The notes under the pieces were generated by a model. The model was not told the origin of the DNA. It did not search any database and saw nothing but the letters and a program-made list of their open reading frames with translations. Shown piece after piece: positions 18,422 to 27,151 of a DNA stretch of 58,163 bases. The first letter of the stretch is position 1; the number at the start of each line of letters is the position of its first letter. The position numbers and the translations under genes are program-made. Source of the stretch: Roseiflexus sp. (lineage in GTDB: Bacteria > Chloroflexota > Chloroflexia > Chloroflexales > Roseiflexaceae); the NCBI GenBank assembly GCA_025062325.1, contig JANXAL010000065.1, forward strand, positions 1 to 58,163. Reading direction: 5' to 3'.

Positions 18422-18915
18422 GTCCGTTTATCTGCCTCGATTACTGTGCTGTGCTCCCTGGCTGGCAGCATCTTTCGCTGTGCACATGCTGCAAAAACTC
18501 AACACCTGAACCATTGCCCCGATCCCGCGCCGCACTGGACACACCCACATGTCACACTGCGTCATACGCGCTGCTTCACGGGAGATCGTCCTGATGCAGA
18601 ATGTGATACCAGGACCCTGGCAAGCATGCCTTTCTGATATACCGCCTTTTCTGCATCAGGAAGCGATTGTCGGACCTGTGGCAATGCATAGCGCTGCAGG
18701 AGAGGGGGCGGCTCTCAGGGGAAGGTTCTTTGACCTGCACGGATGATTTGTGCATTGCTATGCTTTGGTCTACACTTATGAGTCGCCCCCTTCTCCCACG
18801 TGAGGGAGAAGGGGGCATTGGGGCGTTCCTGATGCCCGAAACAGGTGATACACGGCAGCGGCATACCGGGAAACTTACCCCCGTAATTGGACTCGGGGGT
18901 AAGGGAGGGTTAGCC
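18422..18915 (+). other. 494-bp region between convergent genes
   Basis: The stretch between the zincin and the leftward symporter holds no gene I can support. It contains one copy of a repeated hairpin element (18785-18850), related to those at 35007-35360. Open frames on either strand here have no ribosome-binding site or family resemblance. Confidence 0.5.
18785..18816 (+). terminator. Strong 13-bp hairpin between convergent genes (repeat family member)
   Basis: GCCCCCTTCTCCC (18785-18797) pairs perfectly with GGGAGAAGGGGGC (18804-18816) around a 6-nt loop. It lies between the ends of two convergent genes and could stop or protect transcripts from both. No T-run follows, so intrinsic termination is uncertain. 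The tail (ATTGGGGCGTTCCTGATGCC) matches the tails of the hairpins at 35187-35215 and 35290-35330. Confidence 0.5.
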
Positions 18916-21084
18916 TTAGTGCGCGCCAGCCGCCTGCTTGCCGCCTGCAATGCTGGTCATCAACTCATCATCGAGTTCCGGGCTGCGCAGGTGATCGACC
19001 AAGTCCTGCACCTCCTGCGACGGCGCCGCCGTCAGTTTGCTGACGATGTAGCAGAGCAGGAAGTTGACTGGCATGCCGAAGATGCCCGCTGCCAGGTGTG
19101 TGATGCCCAGCACGTTGAACGACGGATCGATATAGTTGTTATACATGTAGAAGAGCGTCACCGATAGACCGCCGATCATACCCGCGATCGCGCCAGGACC
19201 GTTGCAGCGCTTCCAGAAGATGCCAAGCAGGATGACTGGGAAGAACGACGATGCCGCCATCGAGAACGCCCACGCCACCATCTGCGCAATCAGCGCCAGA
19301 CGTGGCAGCGCAAGCAGTGCGGCAATCACGGCAGCCACCACAAGCATCGTCTTGCCGAGCCAGATGCGGGTGTTCATGCTGGCTTTCGGGTTGACGATGC
19401 GGTAGTAGAAGTCATGCGCAATGGCGGACGAAATAACGACCAGCAGACCGTCGGCGGTGGAGAGCGCCGCCGCCATACCGCCAGCCGCGATCAACGCCGC
19501 AACGGTGTACGGCAAACCGGCGATTTCCGGCGTTGCCAGCACGATCGTATCCGGGTCGATGTTCAGTTCACCGAACTGCAGGATGCCATCGGTGCTGGTC
19601 TTGGTGATGACTGTGCCCGACAGTTCGCCGAACACGCCGATCTTCTTGCCATCGACCTCTTTCTCACTGAACGTCGCACCAGCCAGGTCGATCTTGCCGT
19701 TGCCATTGGCGTCGGTGATCACCAGCGCACCGCTCTTCACCTGAGGCGCAGCCCAGGACGGAAGCTTGTCAATCGGCTTTCCTTCGAGCGTCGTGTAGTC
19801 GCGCTGCGTGATCAGACCGAGGCGGCTCCAGTTCTGCGTCCACTCCGGCAACGAACTGATCTCTTTGCCGACCACGTTCTGCAGGATTTCCCAGCGCGCA
19901 AACGCCGCATAGGCAGGCGCCGTGAAGTAGAGCAGGAAGATGAAGAACAGTGCCCAACCGACGCTCAGGCGACTCTCGCGCACGCTCGGCACCGTGTAGA
20001 AGCGGATCAGAATATGCGGCAGACCGGCAGTGCCGACCATGAGACAGAAGGTGAGCGCCAGGAAATTCCACGGCGTCCCGCGCCAGTCGGTCTGGATGAC
20101 ATCCGCAGGCTTGCTGGTGTCAGGGATCGACTTCGCCGGCGGCGGGGTAATGTTGACGCCAAAGTAGGTGTTGATCTGATTGATCGCCGAGACTGCTGCG
20201 GCATTGCTCAGCCCTTCGTTGTACGCAGGAACATACCCGCTCTGAATGATGCGCCCTGAACCATCGCGCGCTGGCGCTTGAGCGGAGATCTTCAGCTCAG
20301 ACTCCAAGCGAGTGATGTTTGCCAGCGCCTGCCCGTAGCTCAACTGCGGTATAGGGAAGCCGGTCAATTTAAGCGAGAGGAAGGTCACCGGGATCACATA
20401 GGCGATGATCAGAATGATGTACTGCGCCACCTGCGTCCAGGTCACCGCCTTCATCCCACCCAGGAACGAACAGACGAGCACGCCGGAAAGACCAATCACC
20501 ACGCCCCACTCATACGGCACGCCGATGAAGCGCGACATGATGATGCCGACGCCCACCACCTGCGCCGTTACATACGTCAGACTGACGATGATGGCGCAGA
20601 TGGCCGCCACCAGGCGGGGCCAGCGCCCGCCATAGCGGGTGCCAACAAAGTCGGGGATGGTGTACTGACCAAACTTACGGATGTAGGGCGCAAAAAGGAG
20701 CGCCAGCAGCACGTAGCCGCCCGTCCACCCCATGATATACGCCAGCCCGTCGTAGCCAAGCGCATAGAGCGTGCCAGCCATCGAAATGAACGACGCCGCG
20801 CTCATCCAGTCGGCGCCGGTCGCCATACCATTGAACACTGCGGGAACATTGCGCCCGGCGACGTAGTACTCGTCGAGGATCTTGGTGCGGCTCATGATGC
20901 CGATGAAGGCGTACAGGCCCATCGTCAGCATCAGGAATGTCCAGCCGATCCAGGCTTTCGGCATGCCCGCGCCAAGCTCCAGCACGCCCATGATTAGGCT
21001 GAACACAATCAGACCTATCGTGAACATGCCGTAGTACTGCGCCAGGCGGTTGTTGCGCAGTTTGATTGCTTCATTGACTGCCAT
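18916..21084 (-). CDS. Sodium:solute symporter, VC_2705 (acetate permease-like) subfamily, large subunit
   Basis: The 722-residue SSSF transporter has at least 12 membrane segments. It carries family signatures such as DEYYVAGRNVPAVFNGMATG, where the first two helices lead to the substrate site, and ALSTADGLLVVISSAIAHD. It has an extra soluble region of about 110 residues (about 400-510) with a calcium-loop-like DANGNGKIDL. This extension and the small subunit gene directly upstream place it in the VC_2705-type two-subunit group related to ActP. Substrates of ActP-like proteins are short-chain carboxylates, driven by sodium; the substrate here is inferred. The ATG at 21084 follows GGAGGGAG. 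It is cotranscribed with the small subunit, with a 20-bp gap. Confidence 0.93.
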   Translation of the reverse strand: MAVNEAIKLRNNRLAQYYGMFTIGLIVFSLIMGVLELGAGMPKAWIGWTFLMLTMGLYAFIGIMSRTKILDEYYVAGRNVPAVFNGMATGADWMSAASFISMAGTLYALGYDGLAYIMGWTGGYVLLALLFAPYIRKFGQYTIPDFVGTRYGGRWPRLVAAICAIIVSLTYVTAQVVGVGIIMSRFIGVPYEWGVVIGLSGVLVCSFLGGMKAVTWTQVAQYIILIIAYVIPVTFLSLKLTGFPIPQLSYGQALANITRLESELKISAQAPARDGSGRIIQSGYVPAYNEGLSNAAAVSAINQINTYFGVNITPPPAKSIPDTSKPADVIQTDWRGTPWNFLALTFCLMVGTAGLPHILIRFYTVPSVRESRLSVGWALFFIFLLYFTAPAYAAFARWEILQNVVGKEISSLPEWTQNWSRLGLITQRDYTTLEGKPIDKLPSWAAPQVKSGALVITDANGNGKIDLAGATFSEKEVDGKKIGVFGELSGTVITKTSTDGILQFGELNIDPDTIVLATPEIAGLPYTVAALIAAGGMAAALSTADGLLVVISSAIAHDFYYRIVNPKASMNTRIWLGKTMLVVAAVIAALLALPRLALIAQMVAWAFSMAASSFFPVILLGIFWKRCNGPGAIAGMIGGLSVTLFYMYNNYIDPSFNVLGITHLAAGIFGMPVNFLLCYIVSKLTAAPSQEVQDLVDHLRSPELDDELMTSIAGGKQAAGAH

Positions 21085-21104
21085 AGTGGTCGCTCCCTCC
21101 GCTG

Positions 21105-21386
21105 TTACTTATCCCGGTCTTTCAGGTGATACTTCGCGTCCAGCTTGTTCATAGCATAGGCGTAGTAGAAGATGAGGATAACGAACACAACCAGCGAAAG
21201 CTGGCTGCCAAAGTAGTAGCCGAGCGGGAAGCCGAAAAACGAGATCTGGTTCAATTGATTGACGAACAGCGGCGGAATGTAGGCGACGGAGAACCAGATG
21301 ATCAGCAGGATCGCAATCAACCGGTTGTTCTCTTTCCAGTATGCATTGATGCGTTCCTGACGGCTCATTCTTTCGATGTCAGACAT
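21105..21386 (-). CDS. Sodium/solute symporter small subunit (DUF4212)
   Basis: The ATG at 21386 (MSDIERMSRQERINAYWKEN) follows a strong ribosome-binding site, AAGGAGG, so the longer open frame upstream is not coding. The 93-residue protein has two membrane helices (LIAILLIIWFSVAYIPPLFV and LSLVVFVILIFYYAYAMNKL) separated by a short FFGFPLGYYFGSQ segment. This is the typical layout of DUF4212 proteins, encoded next to VC_2705-type symporters and thought to be their small subunit. It is the first gene of the two-gene operon. Confidence 0.93.
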   Translation of the reverse strand: MSDIERMSRQERINAYWKENNRLIAILLIIWFSVAYIPPLFVNQLNQISFFGFPLGYYFGSQLSLVVFVILIFYYAYAMNKLDAKYHLKDRDK

Positions 21387-22239
21387 ATTGCCTCCTTGCT
21401 CTTCGCTCAGGCGTCGTTGCTCGATGGAATGGTCGATTATCGCCCTGGTTCCGATACAACCGACGTGCCAGTATGCCCGATCGTGCTCACCTCCTTTCGT
21501 GATGAGAAAACAGGGATCTGACAGCCGGGCAGTGCTGTACGGCAGCCTGACCAGTACAACACCAAACACTTCGCAGTCGGGGCGGTCGCCCGGCGGTCAA
21601 TGATCGATTTGCTGCAAACAGACGCTGTTTGCGCAGCGGAGATCTTCCTCAGGCTTGGTCAGTTGGCGGTAGTTAGGAATGGTGTAAGCATAATACGCGG
21701 TCTTTTTCAGCGTATGATAAATCTAGTGTAAAGTTTCTGTAAAATATATGACTTCTTTATGGCTGCGCGTTGCTGCATCCGCACGGCCTCGTGCGCGGGT
21801 GCGAGTCGCTGCTGGCGCTGTGGCGAGCGCAGCTACCGGGAGACATCGGAGACCGATGGCGTCGAAGCACGATCGTTCGATGCCCAAAAAACTGAACGAC
21901 CGGTCGGCGGCGCCGGGTGTTAGTCCACGTCAAGAGCATCCCAGATTTGCAGAGCATATGCGCAGCGCCATGTGCGCCGATGCGGCTTGTGGGCGCTGGC
22001 AGCGGGAGCGGAACCAGTCGCCCCGCCACGCGCAGTGCGGTCAACGCCAGATGTGAGCTTTCGGGCGCAATAGCGGGCGGAAGTGGGAGGGCAGTGATCA
22101 GCGGTTCGCTCTGGGAATGGTTCTGGCAGGTCTGGTCGTTGCAGAAGAACAGCAGCGCACCGCCGGCGCAGCAATTTGACCAACAGCGACAGCGTACTGC
22201 GGATCGGCGTCAGAAACGCGCCGGGCAGGCGGTCGTATT
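21387..22239 (-). other. 853-bp intergenic region upstream of the symporter operon
   Basis: The part at 21640-21770 is noticeably AT-rich and probably holds the leftward promoter of the symporter operon. A palindrome lies at 21614-21632. From 21770 to 22239 the DNA is GC-rich and open in several frames, but none gives a recognisable protein or ribosome-binding site. I leave it unannotated. Confidence 0.45.
21614..21632. promoter_or_regulatory. Possible operator: GCAAACAG-ACG-CTGTTTGC
   Basis: This is a perfect 8-bp inverted repeat with a 3-bp centre, 228 bp upstream of the small-subunit start. Its form suits a dimeric repressor or activator. No regulator gene lies next to it. Confidence 0.35.
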
Positions 22240-23496
22240 CTACACCACGCCAACTTCGGCATAGACGGCGCGCGCCCGTGCATAGACTCGCTCCCACGTC
22301 AGGTCGCGCAGGGTTTTTGCGCGTCCGGCAGCGCCCAACCGCTGCGCCAGCGGGCGGTCGTCCAGCAGAAGCCGGATCGTCTGCGCCAGGCCAGCGACAT
22401 CGCCAAACCGCACCAGCAGACCGTCCTGCCCATCGATGATCACATCGGGGATACCGCCAGCGCGGGCGCCAATCACCGGCACGCCGTAGCACCAGGCTTC
22501 CAGAAATACGATGCCGAACGAGTCGGTGCGCGATGGGAGCGCAAAAACGTCCGCCGCCGCCAGCGCATCGCGCTTGATTGTTTCAGGAGCGTAGGGCAGC
22601 AGGCGGATGCGCGCCCGGTCTGCCGCTGGAAGGCGCGTATAGAATGCGTTGAAGTGCGCTAGCGGCGCGCCAATGAGCGCCAGTGTGGCCGTATACCCGT
22701 CGCGCCACAGGCGCTGCATCGCCCTGACGAGATGGATGGCGCCTTTGTCGTATGCCAGTGCGCCGATAAACAGCACGAGCGGTCCATCGATACAGTGATC
22801 GGCACGAAACCGGGCGCCGTCGCCTCCCTGAACTTCCTCTGGCGTTACTCCAACTCCGACCACGCGCAACCGTTCGCGCGGTACGCCGCGCGCTGCCAGG
22901 AAATCGCGCTCTAAGCCGGTCATCACAATGACCCGATCACTCCGGCAGAGCAGATCGATCTGATGGCGCATACTGTAGTAACGCACGATGGTCCGACTTC
23001 CCGGTTCTCCCAGATGCACAAACGGCGTACAGATGAAGGGAATCCTATGCTGTTGCGCATACGCGAATGCCGGCAGAATGGCGAAGTCGAGCGTAATGTT
23101 CGTTGCATGCACCAGGTCGAATGGTCCGTACTGCGCGAAGAACGTCTCGACGCCAGGCCACTGCGGCGTCCAGAGCGCGAGGCGGCGGAGCAGCGGCGCA
23201 GTGTTGGCAATGCGTGAGATCTCGGTCATCAGGCGACGCAGCGCCGGGTAGAAGATCGGCAGTCCGAGACGACGACGGATCGGCAGGCGCACGATCTGCA
23301 CGCCGTTGAGCATTTCAAACGGCGTCTCGATACAGCGGCGTCCTGGCATCCAGATGTGCTCGAGGTCGCAGGCATCCGTAGCGAGGACGGTCACGCGATG
23401 CCCTTCCGCTGCCAGACGTTCGCCAATCTCGCGGAAGTAGCGCGCTGCGCCGCTCGCCACGGGATGATAGAGTTGAACAACATGGAGGATGCGCAC
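22240..23496 (-). CDS. Glycosyltransferase family 4 (GT-B fold)
   Basis: The start is GTG at 23496. It shares one base with the TAG stop of the upstream gene (TAGTG), and the protein then begins VRILHVVQLYHPVASGAARY, a typical GT4 N-terminus. The 418-residue enzyme has the donor-binding C-terminal motif: LPSRTDSFGIVFLEAWCYGV (E-x7-E type, with FG...FLEA) followed by PVIGARAGGIPDVI. GT4 enzymes transfer a sugar from a nucleotide-sugar with retention, often to lipids, polysaccharide or another sugar. The acceptor is unknown. It is the last gene of the leftward operon beginning at 29963, and a lipid kinase three genes up hints at envelope glycolipid work. Confidence 0.92.
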   Translation of the reverse strand: MRILHVVQLYHPVASGAARYFREIGERLAAEGHRVTVLATDACDLEHIWMPGRRCIETPFEMLNGVQIVRLPIRRRLGLPIFYPALRRLMTEISRIANTAPLLRRLALWTPQWPGVETFFAQYGPFDLVHATNITLDFAILPAFAYAQQHRIPFICTPFVHLGEPGSRTIVRYYSMRHQIDLLCRSDRVIVMTGLERDFLAARGVPRERLRVVGVGVTPEEVQGGDGARFRADHCIDGPLVLFIGALAYDKGAIHLVRAMQRLWRDGYTATLALIGAPLAHFNAFYTRLPAADRARIRLLPYAPETIKRDALAAADVFALPSRTDSFGIVFLEAWCYGVPVIGARAGGIPDVIIDGQDGLLVRFGDVAGLAQTIRLLLDDRPLAQRLGAAGRAKTLRDLTWERVYARARAVYAEVGVV

Positions 23497-24548
23497 TACT
23501 TCCCCCAACTCAGCCCGGAATCGGCATCGGCGCACAGCCCGATGCTCACCCGTCGTGGCGTGGATGCCTGGAGACTATCGCCAGCGATGCGAAGATCGGC
23601 GACCCACAGATCGAACCCAATTTCGCCAGGAGCAACAGCCAGGAATGCCAGCATCCGGCCATCGGGCGAGAAGGCGGGAGCGCGAGCTGTGCCGATGCTT
23701 GTCAGGCGCACCACAGTTCCTCCGGACGTCGGAACAGCAAAAATGTCGGTGCGGTCGCCGTCACGGCTGGCAAACGCCAGCCAGCGTCCATCAGGCGCAA
23801 TCGCCGGATCATAGCTTTGCGGCGGGACGCCGGGAAGCGGCGTCGCCACGCCGGTTGCGCGGTCGTAGCGCAGAATCTGCGATGCACCGCTGGATGTTGC
23901 AGGTTCGAGCACGAATACAATCGCCGAACCGTCGGGGCTGTGCGTCACCCGCCCGACGTGTCCCATATCATTGGCGTAGATCAATCGGCGCAATCCGCCC
24001 GCCTGAATCGGCAGAGTGAACAGCGCCAGATGATACTCCGCTGCTGGCGATCCGGAAGGCGGACCATACTGTGACGCAAAAGCGATGGTTTGACCATCGG
24101 GCGCAAACGAGGGATAGAAGGCCCAGATGCTCTCACGGATGCGCTCAAAACTGTTGCGCGGCCTGCTGGACCCATTATTGGTCAGGCGCAGTGGCGCGCC
24201 GCCGCTCAGCGGCAGCAGCATCACGTCGCTAAAACTCTGATCGCGCTGTACAAAGACGATCTGCGCGCCGTCGGGCGACCAAGCGGGGTGCAGCGCTGTT
24301 CCACCATCGATCAACGGGTGAGCGATCTGATCCTGCCACATCCAGACATTTCCAGCGCGCACAAAGAGCAGGCGACCAGGCAACCGAGCGCCTGCAGCGA
24401 TGATCGGAGGTTGGGGAGCGTCGGGTTGCGCCGATGGCGGCGCGATTGGCAGAAGCGCTGCGGGAGTTGGCGCAGCATCGGGCATCTGGGCCGTGCAGGC
24501 GGTCAGGACAACGAGCAACAGGCACGTTAGAACGAAGCGCGGGATCAT
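23496..24548 (-). CDS. TolB-like beta-propeller lipoprotein
   Basis: The 350-residue product starting at 24548 has a compact lipoprotein signal (MIPRFVLTCLLLVVLTAC, lipobox LTAC). The frame extends to an ATG at 24641, which would overlap the lipid kinase gene by 16 nt and give a very long Arg-rich leader. Neither start has a good ribosome-binding site, and I prefer the shorter by signal length. The mature protein has several PD40/WD40-like blades, each with a PxxSPDGxxIxF-type motif (AWSPDGAQIVFVQR, SFAPDGQTIAFAS, AFSPDGRMLAFLA). It is probably a surface-exposed binding propeller. Its stop overlaps the glycosyltransferase start. Confidence 0.88.
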   Translation of the reverse strand: MIPRFVLTCLLLVVLTACTAQMPDAAPTPAALLPIAPPSAQPDAPQPPIIAAGARLPGRLLFVRAGNVWMWQDQIAHPLIDGGTALHPAWSPDGAQIVFVQRDQSFSDVMLLPLSGGAPLRLTNNGSSRPRNSFERIRESIWAFYPSFAPDGQTIAFASQYGPPSGSPAAEYHLALFTLPIQAGGLRRLIYANDMGHVGRVTHSPDGSAIVFVLEPATSSGASQILRYDRATGVATPLPGVPPQSYDPAIAPDGRWLAFASRDGDRTDIFAVPTSGGTVVRLTSIGTARAPAFSPDGRMLAFLAVAPGEIGFDLWVADLRIAGDSLQASTPRRVSIGLCADADSGLSWGK

Positions 24549-24625
24549 ACTGATGAGAAAGCGGCCAATGCGCCGGCCTGGAATCATCGGACGATGCAGC
24601 GCGGCGAACAATCGAGCCCATTGTG

Positions 24626-25639
24626 TCAGGCGATGCCGCATGGACGCTGGTAGGTCGGCGCGGCGCGCAGCAGGTCATCTGGCAGCGTGTCCGGCAGCAG
24701 CGCGTACAGCGCCCCTGGAGCGACCGTGAACGTCATCGGCGTAAAACCGGACTGATCGCCATCGACCTGCACCGGCAGCGCGCCGCGAGTGGTGATATGG
24801 ATGATGCGCGCGCGATGATACTCGATGCGTGGATCGAGATTGTAGCGCTGACGCAGGATGGAGAGCAGGCGCAGCGGCGCTTCCGCCAGGCTGTCGCCCT
24901 TGATGATGCACACATCAAGCAACCCGTCGTTGATGCAGGCGCGCGGAGTGATTTTGAAGACGCCGCCATACAACTGGCTGTTGCCGATGACCACCAGAAG
25001 CACCCGCCCGCGAATCACGCGCCCGTCAAGCGCTATGCGCGCCCGACGTCCGCGGTAGCGCAGCGCCAGATCGAAGGCGCGCACCACGTAGGCCAGCGCT
25101 CCCAGGCGACGTTTTTCGTCGCTGCGCACCTCATTTACCACTGCAGCGTCGAAGCCAATGCCCGCCATAAGCAGGAAGTAGCGATCGCCAGCGCGCCCCA
25201 GATCGATGCGCCGTCGGCGCGCCAGGAGCAGCGCCTCAGCCGCCGCGCGCGGCTCGAGCGGCAAACCGAGTTCACGCACCCAGACATTGACTGTGCCGAC
25301 CGGCAACGCTGCCAGCGCCGTGCGTGTTCCCGCCAGACCATTAATGACCTCGTTGATCGTGCCGTCGCCGCCAGCCGCTGCTACGACATCATACCCACGC
25401 CATGCCGCTTCGCGCGCCAGACGGATGCCATCGCCAGCCTGGTGGGTCGTTTCGATATCGACCGTCCATCCGTGGGCTTGCCAGACAGTACGCGCTGCTT
25501 CGATATTCTGCCGCAGTGCAGCAGCTTGCCCGGCGAAGGGATTCAGCACAATCAGCGCGCGCGGGTCCTGTGGCAGCGCCTCATTTGTATCGATGAGCGC
25601 TGATGCGGACGCTGTTGTCAGAGTGATCGGATCATGCAT
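24626..25639 (-). CDS. Diacylglycerol/lipid kinase (DAGK catalytic domain, YegS/DgkB-like)
   Basis: The ATG at 25639 (MHDPITLTTASAS) follows GGGAGGATAAGA, a clear ribosome-binding site, and overlaps the preceding regulator gene by 8 nt. The 337-residue enzyme carries the DAGK nucleotide-binding motif AAAGGDGTINEVINGLAGT near residue 90 and the conserved PVGTVNVWVRELGLP. A second domain of the NAD/diacylglycerol kinase fold includes the GIGFDAAVV motif. It phosphorylates diacylglycerol or a related lipid with ATP at the membrane. This links it to lipid turnover and perhaps to the glycosyltransferase in the same operon. Confidence 0.92.
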   Translation of the reverse strand: MHDPITLTTASASALIDTNEALPQDPRALIVLNPFAGQAAALRQNIEAARTVWQAHGWTVDIETTHQAGDGIRLAREAAWRGYDVVAAAGGDGTINEVINGLAGTRTALAALPVGTVNVWVRELGLPLEPRAAAEALLLARRRRIDLGRAGDRYFLLMAGIGFDAAVVNEVRSDEKRRLGALAYVVRAFDLALRYRGRRARIALDGRVIRGRVLLVVIGNSQLYGGVFKITPRACINDGLLDVCIIKGDSLAEAPLRLLSILRQRYNLDPRIEYHRARIIHITTRGALPVQVDGDQSGFTPMTFTVAPGALYALLPDTLPDDLLRAAPTYQRPCGIA

Positions 25640-26396
25640 TCTTATCCTCCCTGGCATTGGATGCCGACGGCTCGCTGCGGGTCGTACCAGGCGCCTCGAT
25701 CCAGCCGCGGCGCAGGGCGTAGAGCACTGCCTGCGTCCGATCATTCAGCGAGAGTTTGCGCAGGATCGACGAAATATGGTTTTTGACCGTTTGCGTGCTG
25801 ATGTGCAGCGCTTCGGCGATCTCACGGTTGCTGCCGCCGGCGGCGATGCGTTCGAGCACTTCGATTTCGCGGTCGCTCAGCGGCGTAAAGAGCGGAAACT
25901 CTGCTCCTTGCAGGGTGGTCACATCGTGCGGGAGATTTCGGAACTGTGACAGAACTCGACCGGCGACTTTCGGGTCATCAAGCACAACGTCGTTGATAAC
26001 GTACTCACCGCGTGCAACGCGGCGAAGAACGTCGGCGAGTTCGTCCGGATGCACATCTTTCGAGCGATATGCAGAAGCGCCGGCGCGGAGCGCGTTGAAC
26101 GCCTGTTCGTCGCTTTCGTACACGCTCAGCACCACAATGCCGACGCCAGGATAGTTGAGACGCAGCTGGCGGGTCAGTTCCAGCCCGCTCATCCCCGGCA
26201 GGTTCAGATCGACTACCACCGCATTGGGTTCCTGATTGGGCGGAGCGGCATTCATCCACTCCAGCGCCTCCTCCCCGGATGACGCCTCGCCGACCACGAC
26301 AATGTCGCGGTAGGTGGAGAGCGCCGCACGCACGCCCTGACGGAAGAGCGGATGGTCATCGACGATCAGCAGTTTTACGGCAGGGTTGGCGGACAC
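25632..26396 (-). CDS. NarL/LuxR-type response regulator (orphan)
   Basis: The 254-residue regulator has a receiver domain (LLIVDDHPLFRQGVR at the start, phospho-acceptor Asp in VVVDLNLPGMSG, conserved Lys in RSKDVHPDEL). It ends with a LuxR-type helix-turn-helix (LSDREIEVLERIAAGGSNRE, then TVKNHISSILRKL). It should bind DNA as a dimer after phosphorylation. No histidine kinase is adjacent. It overlaps the Maf gene upstream by 22 nt and the lipid kinase downstream by 8 nt, so all are cotranscribed. Confidence 0.93.
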   Translation of the reverse strand: MSANPAVKLLIVDDHPLFRQGVRAALSTYRDIVVVGEASSGEEALEWMNAAPPNQEPNAVVVDLNLPGMSGLELTRQLRLNYPGVGIVVLSVYESDEQAFNALRAGASAYRSKDVHPDELADVLRRVARGEYVINDVVLDDPKVAGRVLSQFRNLPHDVTTLQGAEFPLFTPLSDREIEVLERIAAGGSNREIAEALHISTQTVKNHISSILRKLSLNDRTQAVLYALRRGWIEAPGTTRSEPSASNAREDKNA

Positions 26397-27097
26397 GGCG
26401 GGATCTCCTTTCCCTGATCGAGCAGCCAGCGCCGATAGCCCTCGACCGGATCGCCCAATCCTCTGATGCCAGCAGCGCGGAGGAGGCGCCAGGTCTCGAC
26501 CAGCGGCAGCCCGACGACACAGGTGAAACTACCAGCGACCGCGCGCACCAACCGACCTCCTAAGCCCTGAATGCCGTAAGCGCCAGCTTTGTCGAGCGGC
26601 TCGCCGGTAGCGACGTAAGCGTCGATATCGGCATCGCTGAGCACGGCAACTGTTACCCGACTAGCGACAAGATCGAAGAGCGGCGGCGCGCCTGTCTGTC
26701 GAGCATCGATGACTGCCAGACCAGTGTACACGGTATGCGTTTTTCCCGACAAACGACGCAGCATCCGGCGTGCATCGTCGGGATCGATTGGTTTATTCAG
26801 CACTTCCCCTTCCAGCGTTACAATCGTATCGGCGCCGATAATAACACTATCAGGCGCGGATGCGCAAGCGGCGCTAGCCTTACGCCAGGCGCGCAGCGTC
26901 GGATGATCGAACAATGGCAATGCCAGCGGCGGCAGCGCGGCGACAATCTCCGGCGGCGGCGGATGAGCGTGCTCTTCGGCATCTGTCGCAATGACCCTGA
27001 ACGGCACGCCAAGGTACGCCAGCAATTCGCGTCGTCGCGGTGATGCCGATGCCAGCGCCAATGGAGGAGACGGGGGATTGTCTGTATCAGTGCTCAT
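26375..27097 (-). CDS. maf: Maf-family nucleoside triphosphate pyrophosphatase
   Basis: The ATG at 27097 (MSTDTDNPPSPPLALASASP) has a modest AAGG ribosome-binding site; the ATG at 27127 has none. The 240-residue enzyme shows the Maf signature LALASASPRRRELLAYLGV, then VIIGADTIV and KPIDPDDARRMLRRLSGKTH. Maf proteins hydrolyse dTTP/UTP or modified nucleotides to monophosphates and are linked to septum inhibition in Bacillus. The C-terminus is about 25 residues longer than usual (LGDPVEGYRRWLLDQ and following) and overlaps the next gene. Confidence 0.93.
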   Translation of the reverse strand: MSTDTDNPPSPPLALASASPRRRELLAYLGVPFRVIATDAEEHAHPPPPEIVAALPPLALPLFDHPTLRAWRKASAACASAPDSVIIGADTIVTLEGEVLNKPIDPDDARRMLRRLSGKTHTVYTGLAVIDARQTGAPPLFDLVASRVTVAVLSDADIDAYVATGEPLDKAGAYGIQGLGGRLVRAVAGSFTCVVGLPLVETWRLLRAAGIRGLGDPVEGYRRWLLDQGKEIPPCPPTLP

Positions 27098-27151
27098 TGC
27101 GCTCTGCCTTGGTTCGGTGCGAAACATCTCTGGCGCAGCGTGCCATCGACA

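Noticed and set aside
21748-22239. Overlapping open frames on both strands
   Set aside because: No ribosome-binding site and no recognisable protein pattern; open frames are expected by chance in GC-rich DNA.
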